Below are positions 14,834 through 22,936 of a DNA stretch of 31,759 nucleotides, in pieces (positions within the stretch are counted from its first letter, which is position 1; each line of letters begins with the position of its first letter). The stretch is from a virus: positions 1-31,759 of the IMG/VR virus record IMGVR_UViG_3300029182_000058. One strand, 5' to 3'. The notes below the pieces were generated by a model. The model saw only the letters and a list, made by a program, of their open reading frames with translations. It did no database searches and was not told where the DNA came from. The translations under genes and the position numbers were made by a program.

Positions 14834-17800
14834 TTGGAAAGAAAAAAGGTTGAGCTTCATTGGCAACCACCTCAAAAGTTAGCCCTAGGTGAAAATGACG
14901 AGAAGCGTAGGGTTGCTGCATACTGCCGTATCAGTAGAATTGAAGACGATACAAAGCTTAGTTCTCTTGAGAACCAGATGGATTACTATTCAAAGTTAAT
15001 AGTGGCGAATCCAGATCATAAGCTTATAGGGATTTACTATGATAGCGGAATATCAGGATTAACCATTGATAAGCGACCAGGGTTTAAAAGGCTTATAAGA
15101 CATTGCCAAGAAGGGAAAATTGACCTTGTCATCACAAAAAGCATTTCCAGGTTTTCTAGAAACGCCAAGGATCTTTTAGAGACTGTGGAATTGCTGAAAG
15201 AGCATAATGTGACAGTCTTCTTTGAGAAAGAGAAGATCGACTCTTCCAAAACAAGACACAAGTTTTTCCTAACAGCTTTAGCGGCAGTCTACCAGCAAGA
15301 ATCCCTGACCATATCAGAGCATGTAAAATGGGGGTTTGAAAAAAAGAATAGAATGGGTGAGCCAGTTATGTTAAATCAATTTGGCTACCGAGTTGTTGAA
15401 AGAAATGGGGTAAAGACCTTCAGGATTGTTGAGGAAGAAGCACAAGTTATAAGGACTATTTTTGAAGAATTTCTATTAGGAAAAACACCTCACCAAATTG
15501 GGCTGATGCTTACAGAAGAAGGTATAAAGAGCCCAGGAGGGAAAGAGCTGTGGGCTAGTGCTAGTGTGAAAAACGTACTCACAAATTCAAACTATACAGG
15601 GGACAGGCTCACGAATAAAGAAACGAGTATTTTCCTGGAGAAAAAATCAATGATTAACGATGGTCATGAAAATCGCTATCTGATAAAGAATACACACCCA
15701 GCGATTATAGATGAAGTTACCTTCAATAAGGTTCAGGAGATTTTTGGAAGTAGGCCTAAGAGGGAAAAAAGTGCGAATGTGAAATATCCACTTTCGCAAA
15801 GAATTACTTGTGGCTGCTGCGGGTGGTATTTTCATCGCTCCAAACGAAAAACAAACTCTATATGGAAGTGTGGCTTAAACTCTAAAAATAAGAACAACTG
15901 CAGTTTAGGTGTGCCTTTTAGTGAATCAACATTATTAGAAATGATGATAAGAGCGATGAAGGTCCGATATGATTTTGAAAAGCCAGGTGCCCTAAAACAC
16001 ATGAAAGATAACCTCGAGAGAGTTAATCAAAATGACAGGTTTGAACTTCATAGGATGAGTCATTTAATGAGCTTGATTCTAGCTAAAGAAGAGCTGGCGG
16101 AATCTGACCATAGAACGTACGAATATAAAATGGAAAGAGTCAAGGAACTTGAGAATACAATTGTTGCCTTTGAGGACTTGGCTACAAAAATTGAAGAAGA
16201 TCGGATATACCGGGTGTCAGCATTAGAAAGACTTAAAGGAGTGGAGAATGTAGAAAATTTTATGGACATGGCAGATATACCCTTATTGAGAGCATGGGTC
16301 ATGGAGCTATCTATCTTAACGGAACAAGACTTTCAAATTGTATGGATGGACAACGATGTAACAGAAATAGGTGAGTTTAAAAGAAGCTATGATAAAAATG
16401 CTATGGAACCTAGCAATAACAAAAAACAAAAGGCGGGAATCGAAGTAGAACATGAGGGTGCATCGAAGTTCACCATTCCAAAGAAAGATGAGTCTATAGC
16501 TAAAACAGTACAATCAAAAGAAGGGAGTGAGGAACAGGTGGAAGTGCTGGAGCTTAGAAACAAACCGCCAAATGAATTAATAAACAAAATCAAAAAGAAG
16601 CTTAAGGACGAATCACAAGGCATCATTAAAATTGAACCGAAAAAGAAAATGAGAAAAATAAGAGTCGGCGTTTATGCCAGGGTAAGTACCAGAGAACCAG
16701 ATCAACTTGGTTCACTTGAAGCCCAAGTGGCATACTACACATTCGCTCTTCTTAAGGATTCTAATAACCAGTTAGTGAGAATATATGCAGATGAAGGTGT
16801 ATCTGGGACCAATGCTGAAAAGCGCGCTGGATTTCAGAAAATGATAAGAGACTGCGAAAACGGGAAGGTTGACCGTATTATCACAAAGTCTATTTCCAGA
16901 TTTGCAAGGAACACTGTAGATGCCCTTGATTATGTAAGAAAGCTTAAAGAACATAATGTATCCATCTACTTCGAGAAAGAGGGGATCGATACTGCCAGCG
17001 AAGATGGAGAAATCCTCTTGACCGTCTACAGCGCACTTGCGCAGGAAGAAAGTAGAAGCCTAGGGGAAAGTATCTCTTGGGGAAAGAAGGCCTATGCCAA
17101 ACGAGGTATGGTGGGGCATAGCATGAGGACCTACGGGTATGATTTCAACAAAGACAGGACCTGGTACATTGTTGAGGATGAGTCGAAAGTTGTACAGTCT
17201 ATCTTTGAAAGGTGCATAGATGGCTTAAGTGCAGTGCAGATTTGTAAAGACTTAACTATAGAAGGTATTCCTACCATGAAAAAGAAAGCCTCTTGGAATC
17301 CCAAAACAGTGTCTACAATCTTAAATAATATCAACTATACCGGAGATTTACTCTACCAGAAAAGATACACGCAAGATACCTTTACGAGCAGATCTAAATT
17401 GAACTTTGGACAAACATCTCAGGTACTGATAGAAGAGCATCATCCTGCGATTATTGATAAGACTACCTGGGATAAGGCCCAGTGGGCATTAGATAAGAGG
17501 AGACCTAAGAAAAGTGCTAAGGCTAAGGTTTACCATGAGCAACTAGAATTCTTTTCCAGATTTATCTGCTCAGAATGTGGTAATTTTTACTTTCATGTTA
17601 CCAGAAAAACTGAGGCTGGCATCAAACATAGATGGAGATGCAAAGTGGCATTGAGAAAAGATGCTTTGATTACCTGTGATTCACCATATATTGAAGAAGA
17701 AGAAATTAAAGCACTATTCATGCAAATGCTAGCTGGCATAAAGAAGGATAAAATTTTCATATCTCAACTGAACAAGCAGATAGAGGATAAAAAACTGACT

Positions 17801-18166
17801 GAGAATGAGAAGATACTTTTAAAATATTATGAAGAAGAAAACCAGAAAGTATATTTAGAACTGTACAAAGTAGTAGAAGATGGAACAAAGAGTGGTGAAG
17901 ATACAACTGAAATCAAAAGATATACGGACTCTATTATGGAAACCCAAGACATGATCAATGAGCTGAATGATAAAGAAGATGCTCATCGATTCTTATTAAA
18001 AGAAAAGACTTGGCTTTTCAAAGAACTGGAGAATATCGGAAATGAAGAGGGAGCGCTTTATAGGGATGACATCTTTAAGAGAATTATCAAGAATGGTGTC
18101 ATCCATCCTGACAACAGCATAACCTTCCATCTGATTTTTGGTGTTTCAAGACACATAAATAGGTAA
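14834..18166 (+). CDS. Double-length serine recombinase, C and D fused (cassette 1)
   Basis: This 1110-residue protein is two complete large serine recombinases in one chain. The TTG at 14834 is chosen because AAGGAG-TTTTTATA precedes it exactly as in cassette 2; an ATG at 14816 lies upstream of that ribosome site. The C half (1-~545) has Y-C-R-I-S (S34), K-S-I-S-R-F-S-R-N, a Recombinase domain and a zinc ribbon C326-x2-C329...C346-x9-C356. A charged linker (~545-610) follows. The D half has Y-A-R-V-S-T (S618), D-E-G-V-S-G-T, R-F-A-R-N, A-Q-E-E-S-R-S and a zinc ribbon from C912-x2-C915. Both catalytic serines are kept. In the C half, the usual E-S-R has become Q-Q-E-S-L. GTG at 16538 could start D alone as a 542-residue enzyme. 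Confidence 0.93.
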   Translation: MERKKVELHWQPPQKLALGENDEKRRVAAYCRISRIEDDTKLSSLENQMDYYSKLIVANPDHKLIGIYYDSGISGLTIDKRPGFKRLIRHCQEGKIDLVITKSISRFSRNAKDLLETVELLKEHNVTVFFEKEKIDSSKTRHKFFLTALAAVYQQESLTISEHVKWGFEKKNRMGEPVMLNQFGYRVVERNGVKTFRIVEEEAQVIRTIFEEFLLGKTPHQIGLMLTEEGIKSPGGKELWASASVKNVLTNSNYTGDRLTNKETSIFLEKKSMINDGHENRYLIKNTHPAIIDEVTFNKVQEIFGSRPKREKSANVKYPLSQRITCGCCGWYFHRSKRKTNSIWKCGLNSKNKNNCSLGVPFSESTLLEMMIRAMKVRYDFEKPGALKHMKDNLERVNQNDRFELHRMSHLMSLILAKEELAESDHRTYEYKMERVKELENTIVAFEDLATKIEEDRIYRVSALERLKGVENVENFMDMADIPLLRAWVMELSILTEQDFQIVWMDNDVTEIGEFKRSYDKNAMEPSNNKKQKAGIEVEHEGASKFTIPKKDESIAKTVQSKEGSEEQVEVLELRNKPPNELINKIKKKLKDESQGIIKIEPKKKMRKIRVGVYARVSTREPDQLGSLEAQVAYYTFALLKDSNNQLVRIYADEGVSGTNAEKRAGFQKMIRDCENGKVDRIITKSISRFARNTVDALDYVRKLKEHNVSIYFEKEGIDTASEDGEILLTVYSALAQEESRSLGESISWGKKAYAKRGMVGHSMRTYGYDFNKDRTWYIVEDESKVVQSIFERCIDGLSAVQICKDLTIEGIPTMKKKASWNPKTVSTILNNINYTGDLLYQKRYTQDTFTSRSKLNFGQTSQVLIEEHHPAIIDKTTWDKAQWALDKRRPKKSAKAKVYHEQLEFFSRFICSECGNFYFHVTRKTEAGIKHRWRCKVALRKDALITCDSPYIEEEEIKALFMQMLAGIKKDKIFISQLNKQIEDKKLTENEKILLKYYEEENQKVYLELYKVVEDGTKSGEDTTEIKRYTDSIMETQDMINELNDKEDAHRFLLKEKTWLFKELENIGNEEGALYRDDIFKRIIKNGVIHPDNSITFHLIFGVSRHINR
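16521..16540 (+). promoter_or_regulatory. Internal ribosome site and GTG start for the D half (cassette 1)
   Basis: Inside the linker, GGGAGTGAGG (16523-16532) lies 5 bases before an in-frame GTG (16538-16540). The GTGAGG core is the same kind of site used by the holin and abiEi genes here. It would give a 542-residue D recombinase. It may be a relic of two genes or a working second start. Confidence 0.5.
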
Positions 18167-18176
18167 GAGATGATTG

Positions 18177-18230
18177 AAACCCGCTGAGTAGCCTGATTGT
18201 ATTGATCAAGCCTCTTGGTGGGTTTATTTT
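18177..18230 (+). terminator. Terminator after fused recombinase (cassette 1)
   Basis: AAACCCGCTGAG (18177-18188) pairs with CTCTTGGTGGGTTT (to 18225) around an inner hairpin, followed by a T-rich run. The same AAACCC...GGGTTT style of terminator appears after abiEii and beside the Abi_2 gene. Confidence 0.75.
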
Positions 18231-18232
18231 GT

Positions 18233-18285
18233 TTGCAACAAACGGAGCGAAAATGAAATCCTATCTAAATGTTAGCTCGTTGCAA
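18233..18285. repeat. Inverted repeat before the abiE leader
   Basis: TTGCAAC (18233-18239) and GTTGCAA (18279-18285) are perfect inverted arms; a further GAGC/GCTC pair lies just inside. It directly abuts the first copy of the direct repeat at 18287. Confidence 0.55.
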
Positions 18286-18286
18286 G

Positions 18287-18348
18287 TTTTTATAAATGGA
18301 ACGATTTTCTTTACTTCTGAAGAATAACGTGCTAAAATTAAAAAAAGA
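18287..18348 (+). repeat. Repeat motif copy 1 (before abiE)
   Basis: A 61-62-bp AT-rich motif starting TTTTTATAAATGGAACG and ending CTAAAATTAAAAAAAG. It contains a dyad, TTCTTTACTTCTGAAGAA, and matches the copy 93 bp downstream at about 48 of 61 bases. It lies upstream of the TATAAT box for abiE. Confidence 0.85.
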
Positions 18349-18372
18349 TGAATAACAACTAAGCAGAACGGG

Positions 18373-18378
18373 TATAAT
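18373..18378 (+). promoter_or_regulatory. Probable -10 box for abiE
   Basis: A perfect TATAAT lies between the two repeat copies, about 75 bases before the abiEi start. The -35 (TGAATA, 18-bp spacer) is weak, as expected for a promoter that is controlled. Transcription would start at the beginning of the second repeat. Confidence 0.55.
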
Positions 18379-18379
18379 A

Positions 18380-18441
18380 TTTTTATAAACGGAACGTTAT
18401 TCTTTAAATACGAAGAAAATAATGGCAAAATTAAAAAAAGT
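18380..18441 (+). repeat. Repeat motif copy 2 (abiEi leader)
   Basis: The second copy of the 61-bp motif, with TTCTTTAAATACGAAGAA as its dyad and AAAATTAAAAAAAG at its end. It ends at the abiEi ribosome site. The third copy, at 30429, matches this one at about 38 of 47 bases over its core and lies after the other fused recombinase gene. Confidence 0.85.
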
Positions 18442-18453
18442 GAGGTGAGATAA

Positions 18454-19221
18454 GTGGATATGTTGACTGAACTGGCGAAGTATCCGGTTTTTACAATCGA
18501 AGATGTGAAAAAGTTTGTAGGTAATGAGAAGACAGCGTATACTCAGCTAGATCGTTTGATGAAAAAAGGCCGGGTTAGGAAAGTCAGAAAGAATATCTAT
18601 TCTGTGGTAAATCCTGCAACAGGGCAGCTTGTAGCAACTCGCTATCAAATCGCTTGCGCCATAACGGACACTGCATATATCTCTCATCACAGTGCTTTTG
18701 AATATTATGGGCTGGCAAATCAGGTGTTCTATGAAGTGTATGTTTCATCTGAAACAAAGTTCAATCATTTTGAATATGATCATGTAACTTATAAATATGT
18801 TGCATCTAGGATGAGTGAGGGTGTTTTTGAAGCAAAGAACACCACCGGGGTCAGAATAACTGATATGGAACGAACAGTTGTTGACAACATAAGGGATTTC
18901 AATAAAATAGGTGGCTTTGAAGAATTGTTGAACTGCCTGGAAGGAATCCAATACTTGGATGAAAAGAAACTGAAGCGATATCTTGATATATACAATATCC
19001 AGGGCCTATATCAACGGGTAGGATATCTCCTTGACCATTATCGAAAAGAGATGCAGGTATCGAAGGAATTCATAGAATATTGCAAAGGTAAAATAGGAAA
19101 AAGCAGACGGTACCTTGTGAGTGAAGTAAAGGACGACAGTTTCTATAACAGTGAATGGGAACTGATGGTACCGGAAGGGCTATTTGAATTAACGGATCAA
19201 GGAGGTGATATGCTTGTCTAA
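18454..19221 (+). CDS. abiEi: AbiEi-family antitoxin/transcription regulator
   Basis: This 255-residue protein matches the AbiEi family, the antitoxin and autorepressor of the AbiE type IV toxin-antitoxin pair, which gives abortive infection against phages. The N-terminal ~60 residues form a winged-helix (Y-T-Q-L-D-R-L-M-K-K-G-R-V-R-K-V-R-K-N-I-Y-S-V), followed by the family's C-terminal part with Y-I-S-H-H-S-A-F-E-Y-Y-G-L and R-I-T-D-M-E-R-T-V-V-D. It starts at GTG after AAAAGTGAGGTGAGATAA; ATG at 18460 is possible. The stop overlaps the start of abiEii by 8 bases, so both come from one message. In known systems AbiEi binds repeats at its own promoter, and here two repeats flank a TATAAT box. 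Confidence 0.92.
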   Translation: MDMLTELAKYPVFTIEDVKKFVGNEKTAYTQLDRLMKKGRVRKVRKNIYSVVNPATGQLVATRYQIACAITDTAYISHHSAFEYYGLANQVFYEVYVSSETKFNHFEYDHVTYKYVASRMSEGVFEAKNTTGVRITDMERTVVDNIRDFNKIGGFEELLNCLEGIQYLDEKKLKRYLDIYNIQGLYQRVGYLLDHYRKEMQVSKEFIEYCKGKIGKSRRYLVSEVKDDSFYNSEWELMVPEGLFELTDQGGDMLV

Positions 19222-20164
19222 TTACGACATTATATATTTAGGGAAAAAAGCTGAAGAACTAGGATTTGTGAGGGATACATTAGAAAAGGTAACCAGGCTA
19301 GCGGATATTTTGGAGTATTTGAATACAAATCCAATTCTTAAAGATAGTCTTGCGCTGAAAGGTGGCACAGCAATTAATCTTACGATTTTCAACTTGCCAC
19401 GTCTTTCTGTAGATATAGATCTGGATTATTTAATCACCAACAGTAGAGAAGAAATGCTTGAAAGCAGAGAAGTCATTAATAATACAATTGACCGCTATAT
19501 GGTATCCCAGGGTTACTCAAAAAATCCTAAGACGAAGAATCCTCATAGCTTGGATTCATGGGTCTATGACTACATGGGAGCCAGCGGGAATAAAGATAAT
19601 ATCAAGATTGAAGTCAATTACTCATTACGGTCTCACGTTCTTGAAGCAGAAGAAAGACCGATCATAACAGAGCATTTTTCAAGTGAGTATAAGGTGAAGT
19701 CTCTAGCTCCACTTGAGATATACGGAAGTAAGATGAATGCGCTTTTAAGCAGAGCTGCAGCCAGGGATTTATATGATACTAGAAATATGATTCACTATGG
19801 TCTCTTTGATGAATCGGAAGAAGAGATGCTCAAGAAGTGTGTTGTATTTTATGCAGCCATATCAGCGAGGGATAAGAACAGTATAAACAAGACTTTTGAT
19901 ACTAAGGCGATTGATTCAATTACAATGAGGAAGATCAAGACAGATCTCAATCCTGTCATTAAGACAAAAGATGATTTTGAGTTGGAGCCAGCAAAGAAAC
20001 TTGTTAAAGAGTACATTACAGATTTGATGGTTATTACAAAGGAAGAAAAGGAATTCTTGGATAGGTTTGAAAATGGAGAATACATTCCTGAGCTGCTCTT
20101 TGAAGATGAGAAGATTATTGAAAGAATTAGAAATCATCCAATGGCGTTATGGAAAACTAGATAG
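19214..20164 (+). CDS. abiEii: AbiEii nucleotidyltransferase toxin
   Basis: This 316-residue protein is the toxin of the AbiE pair, a DNA polymerase beta-like nucleotidyltransferase thought to act on tRNA or other RNA and stop growth when phage infects. The nucleotidyltransferase core is clear: L-K-G-G-T-A-I-N-L (motif G-G-T/S-A), then V-D-I-D-L-D-Y with the two metal-binding aspartates (~residues 50-85), and later I-K-I-E-V-N-Y with the third acidic position. The family's helical C-terminal part follows (R-D-L-Y-D-T-R-N-M). The TTG at 19214 is preferred because AAGGAGGTG ends 6 bases before it; a GTG at 19205 lies inside that site. A strong terminator follows. Confidence 0.92.
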   Translation: MSNYDIIYLGKKAEELGFVRDTLEKVTRLADILEYLNTNPILKDSLALKGGTAINLTIFNLPRLSVDIDLDYLITNSREEMLESREVINNTIDRYMVSQGYSKNPKTKNPHSLDSWVYDYMGASGNKDNIKIEVNYSLRSHVLEAEERPIITEHFSSEYKVKSLAPLEIYGSKMNALLSRAAARDLYDTRNMIHYGLFDESEEEMLKKCVVFYAAISARDKNSINKTFDTKAIDSITMRKIKTDLNPVIKTKDDFELEPAKKLVKEYITDLMVITKEEKEFLDRFENGEYIPELLFEDEKIIERIRNHPMALWKTR

Positions 20165-20176
20165 TAGAAATGAAGA

Positions 20177-20248
20177 AACCCACCTAGAGAGAATCTAGCT
20201 TCGGAACTTTACCGAGGTTAGAGGGCATCTGAGTGGGTTGTTTTATTT
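20177..20248 (+). terminator. Terminator after abiEii
   Basis: AACCCAC (20177-20183) pairs with GTGGGTT (20233-20239), enclosing a branched inner structure with CTTCGG/CCGAGG, then a T-rich run. Confidence 0.75.
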
Positions 20249-20314
20249 TATATATTAATAGAAGAAACTCGGTTCAGTATAAACATTAGTAGGTCATATT
20301 AAGAGACAATTTCT

Positions 20315-20347
20315 AGCTCATCACAATGTGGTGGGCTTTATTTTTTT
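20315..20347 (+). terminator. Second terminator before the junction
   Basis: AGCTCATCAC (20315-20324) pairs with GTGGTGGGCT (20328-20337) over a 3-nt loop with two G-T pairs, followed by a long T-run. It has no gene of its own in view and may be left from DNA lost at this junction. Confidence 0.75.
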
Positions 20348-20437
20348 GCCCATTTTTAAGGTGACTGCACTATATTTGCGAGATATTATGTACTAATTTC
20401 TGCAGAATTAGCCTATTTTAGCGCAAATATGGGCAAA
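20345..20437. repeat. Dyad-rich junction, candidate recombination site
   Basis: Nested inverted repeats: ATATTTGCG (20372-20380) and CGCAAATAT (20422-20430) flank a near-palindrome CTAATTTCTGCAGAATTAG (20393-20411); outside them TTTGCCCA (20345-20352) matches TGGGCAAA (20430-20437). The truncated fibre gene begins just past it. The 20165-20440 gap holds this and two terminators but no gene. Confidence 0.55.
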
Positions 20438-21359
20438 TATTGGCCCTGAGTTATCCTTCTCGTATCATGGCGTTTATTATGCTAAGACACCCTATATGTC
20501 TTACTGGAACAAGACTACCAAGCAATGGACGGTTGTCAGCGTTCCTTGGTGGAGCTATGGTCAGCCGGAGATTCTCTATGCAGCGAATGGTGTGTTTATT
20601 GCAAAAATCGTGGGCCTTGCCAATGTTATCGCTTCCTTTGATGGCATCACATGGCATAATGCTGGATATTGTCCTGGAGCCTATAATGCCATGACTTGTG
20701 GCGCTTATGATATGGCCAGAGGGTCCGGAATCGTCAGTTGGTGGTACTACAAATCACCGGTCTATTACAGCTTTGACTCATTAGAGGAAAGAACCGCATG
20801 GACCTTGGTTGGATCTGATGGAACTTCAGTCCCCATCTTTAAATACTTGACCACCCATAAGGGAAACTTTGTTGGCGTGGTTGGAGGCGACAAATCTATA
20901 GCGATAGCTAGTTCAGCAAGTCCCGGTCTTTGGAACACGACTATACCTGAGGATGTGAATGACACCCGATATATGTTTATCAGGTCAGTGAATGATGTGC
21001 TCTTCGTGATGAAGTTCAACTACACCAATGTGGGCGGCGATTACACCTACTATGTGAAGCTCTGCGTGATGAGTGACGATGCCACCCAGATTACTGAGAC
21101 GAATCTTTCCTGGGTAGGGGATCTGGCCAACAACAACATCCCAAATCCAAGGAACATCATCTGGATGGAGGACTGGGGCAAGTTTGCGCTTCTTAAAGAG
21201 AGTATGCTCTGCGTCTCCAATGATGGACTGTATTGGGAGGGAGTAGAACAGCCGGGATTTACAACAAGCCAGTATGATACCTTTGATGGTGCTATTTACA
21301 TTCCCGGTGATGGGTTCTATGCCAAGGCCAGTGGCTATGTGTATTACGCACCGTATTAA
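20412..21359 (+). pseudogene. 5'-truncated tail-fibre/receptor-binding gene
   Basis: The frame is open from 20412 (after a TAG at 20409) to the TAA ending at 21359. No start codon with a ribosome site exists; the first ATG, at 20496, has none. From about 20442 the reading is G-P-E-L-S-F-S-Y-H-G-V-Y-Y-A-K-T-P-Y, clearly the inside of a larger beta-rich protein. It contains several Y-S-F-D/S-N-D-G-x-x-W patches like those in propeller-type or BNR-like tail-fibre ends (S-F-D-G-I-T-W, C-V-S-N-D-G-L-Y-W). It lies directly before a holin, the place of the last tail gene, but shows no likeness to the C1q-like end of the tail-tip gene at 7082. It is probably the surviving 3' end of another prophage's fibre gene. 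Confidence 0.75.
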
Positions 21360-21369
21360 TGAAAACTAT

Positions 21370-21394
21370 GACGTCCTTCACCGGGCGTCTTTTT
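21370..21394 (+). terminator. Terminator after fibre fragment
   Basis: GACGTCC (21370-21376) pairs with GGGCGTC (21383-21389), with one G-T pair, then TTTTT. It corresponds in position, not sequence, to the terminator at 9659. Confidence 0.8.
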
Positions 21395-21428
21395 ATATAC
21401 ACAAATTTACGAAAGTGAGGGAAAAACA

Positions 21429-21845
21429 ATGAGAGACATTTGGAACATTGTTCAGATGATATTTGCGGCTGTGGGTGGATGGTTGGGCTACTTTTTGGGA
21501 GGTTACGATGGGTTTTTGTATGCTTTGATTGCCTTTGTGGTAATCGACTATTTACTTGGAGTCATGTGTGCCATTTTGGAGAAACACCTGTCCAGCGATG
21601 TAGGTGCTCAGGGTATCTTCAAGAAAGTGGTAATTTTTTCTCTAGTAGGGGTGGCCCACATCATTGATCAGAACATTATAGGAGATGGCAGCGCCATAAG
21701 GACTGCAGTGATTTTCTTTTATCTGTCCAATGAAGGAATCAGCATCATTGAAAATGCCACAAGACTGGGATTACCAATTCCAGAGAAGTTCAAAGACATC
21801 CTGGAGCAGCTAAAAGATGGAGGTGATAAGGATGGCACTAAGTAA
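21429..21845 (+). CDS. Holin, Phage_holin_4_1 type (cassette 2)
   Basis: This 138-residue holin is the counterpart of the one at 9719 and the same length. It starts at ATG after GAAAGTGAGGGAAAAAC. The membrane segments (~9-28, 29-50, 64-80) and the charged end are conserved; differences are concentrated in residues 2-21. The DNA is more mixed: the 5' two thirds differ at many third positions, whereas the stretch from about 21655 to 21760 is almost identical to cassette 1. It overlaps amidase' by 14 bases, as in cassette 1. Whether two holin-amidase pairs are both used is unknown; this one has no obvious promoter nearby. Confidence 0.9.
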   Translation: MRDIWNIVQMIFAAVGGWLGYFLGGYDGFLYALIAFVVIDYLLGVMCAILEKHLSSDVGAQGIFKKVVIFSLVGVAHIIDQNIIGDGSAIRTAVIFFYLSNEGISIIENATRLGLPIPEKFKDILEQLKDGGDKDGTK

Positions 21846-22812
21846 TTTGAAGACAAAGTACATGACCAGAAATGATTGCTATACAGCCGGGAGAAAGATC
21901 ACACCTAAAGGCATCATGGTTCATTCCACTGCTACCCCAGGAGTGATGGCCGCAGATTGGTTTAGTCGGTGGAATAAATCTTATAAGGCTGGTGAAATCA
22001 ATCGTCAGGTCTGCGTCCATGCCTTCTTGGACAATAAAGAAATCTGGCAATACCTACCTTGGAATCACAGAGGCTGGCATGCAGGCGGCAAAGCAAATGA
22101 TACCCACATCGGTTTTGAGATATGTGAGCCGGGTGGGTTTTCTTATTCTAAGAATCAGATGGTAGGCTATGATGTGAAGAAAAATGAAGCCTACTTTAGA
22201 GCGGCTTGGGAAAATGCAGTGAAGCTTTGTGTTTATCTCTGCAGAGAGTATGGTCTGACTGAGAAAGACATTATCAGTCATGCGGAAGGAAATAATAAGG
22301 GAATCGCATCAAACCATTCTGATGTGGGCCACTGGTTTCCAAAGCATGGAGAGAATATGGATACCTTTAGAGCTGCAGTAAAGAAGGCACTGGAGAATGT
22401 AGGTGAGGCCAAAGAAGGCTTTGAAGCAGGTGATATTGTTGAAATCAAAGCGACTGCCAGAACCTATTATCCCGGCGGTCCTATCATTCCAAACTGGGTG
22501 AAATGGAACTATCACTTAATCACCCAGGATGTGTTTAATGGAAAACCTGTGATCAAAGGCGGCAAGGAATGTGTTCTTCTTGGAAAAACTATTCTGAAAA
22601 GCACCATGGGTGAGAAGGCCGGTATTATGACGTGGGTTGATAAAGACAATCTTGAAATGGTCAGTGCTGGTGTGGAGGTCGAACCGGAGAATGAATCTGG
22701 TAATAAATACTACCGGGTACAGGTGGGAGCTTTCAATGACAAGAAGAATGCAGAGGCCCTCATGGCCCGTCTAAAGAAGGCAGGATTTGATGCCTACATG
22801 AAATATGATTAG
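21832..22812 (+). CDS. Endolysin amidase with SPOR domain (cassette 2)
   Basis: This 326-residue enzyme is the counterpart of the amidase at 10122. The ATG at 21832 (M-A-L-S-N-L-K) is preferred over an in-frame ATG at 21817, because GGAGGTGATAAGG lies just ahead and the first copy starts at the same place. The Amidase_2 domain keeps I-M-V-H-S-T-A-T, I-S-H-A-E-G and S-N-H-S-D-V-G-H-W. The middle beta domain is more diverged, and the C-terminal SPOR-like segment (Y-Y-R-V-Q-V-G-A-F) is kept, with the last dozen residues identical. All catalytic-domain residues seen in copy 1 are present, so it is likely active. Confidence 0.92.
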   Translation: MALSNLKTKYMTRNDCYTAGRKITPKGIMVHSTATPGVMAADWFSRWNKSYKAGEINRQVCVHAFLDNKEIWQYLPWNHRGWHAGGKANDTHIGFEICEPGGFSYSKNQMVGYDVKKNEAYFRAAWENAVKLCVYLCREYGLTEKDIISHAEGNNKGIASNHSDVGHWFPKHGENMDTFRAAVKKALENVGEAKEGFEAGDIVEIKATARTYYPGGPIIPNWVKWNYHLITQDVFNGKPVIKGGKECVLLGKTILKSTMGEKAGIMTWVDKDNLEMVSAGVEVEPENESGNKYYRVQVGAFNDKKNAEALMARLKKAGFDAYMKYD

Positions 22813-22830
22813 GGAAAAATCGCAAAATTG

Positions 22831-22867
22831 TAGCCGGTGTTATCTCTATAGCATCGGCTTATTTTTA
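22831..22867 (+). terminator. Terminator after amidase (cassette 2)
   Basis: AGCCGGTGT (22832-22840) pairs with GCATCGGCT (22851-22859), with G-T pairs, and is followed by TATTTTTAT. It is homologous to the one at 11131. Confidence 0.8.
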
Positions 22868-22870
22868 TCT

Positions 22871-22919
22871 CTATATATAGTAGAAATGACTTGATAAATA
22901 CTCGTTTTAGAGTGATATA
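22871..22919 (+). promoter_or_regulatory. Conserved leader/promoter of recombinase operon (cassette 2)
   Basis: CTATATATAG (22871-22880), then TTGATA (22891-22896), 17-bp spacer and GATATA (22914-22919), the same spacing as at 11172. AGTGATATAT and ACGCG are also kept. Sequence retention in non-coding DNA between otherwise diverged cassettes suggests a promoter or protein-binding site. Confidence 0.6.
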
Positions 22920-22936
22920 TAGTACACGCGGATAGC

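Noticed and set aside
18287-18441. The 61-bp repeats as remains of a coding segment on the minus strand
   Set aside because: All three copies are open in one minus-strand frame and give similar short peptides, but no start, ribosome site or longer gene surrounds them; AT-rich composition explains the openness.
20440-20694. An 84-codon + strand frame in the fibre fragment region
   Set aside because: It is a shadow of the fibre frame, without ribosome site and with unnatural composition.
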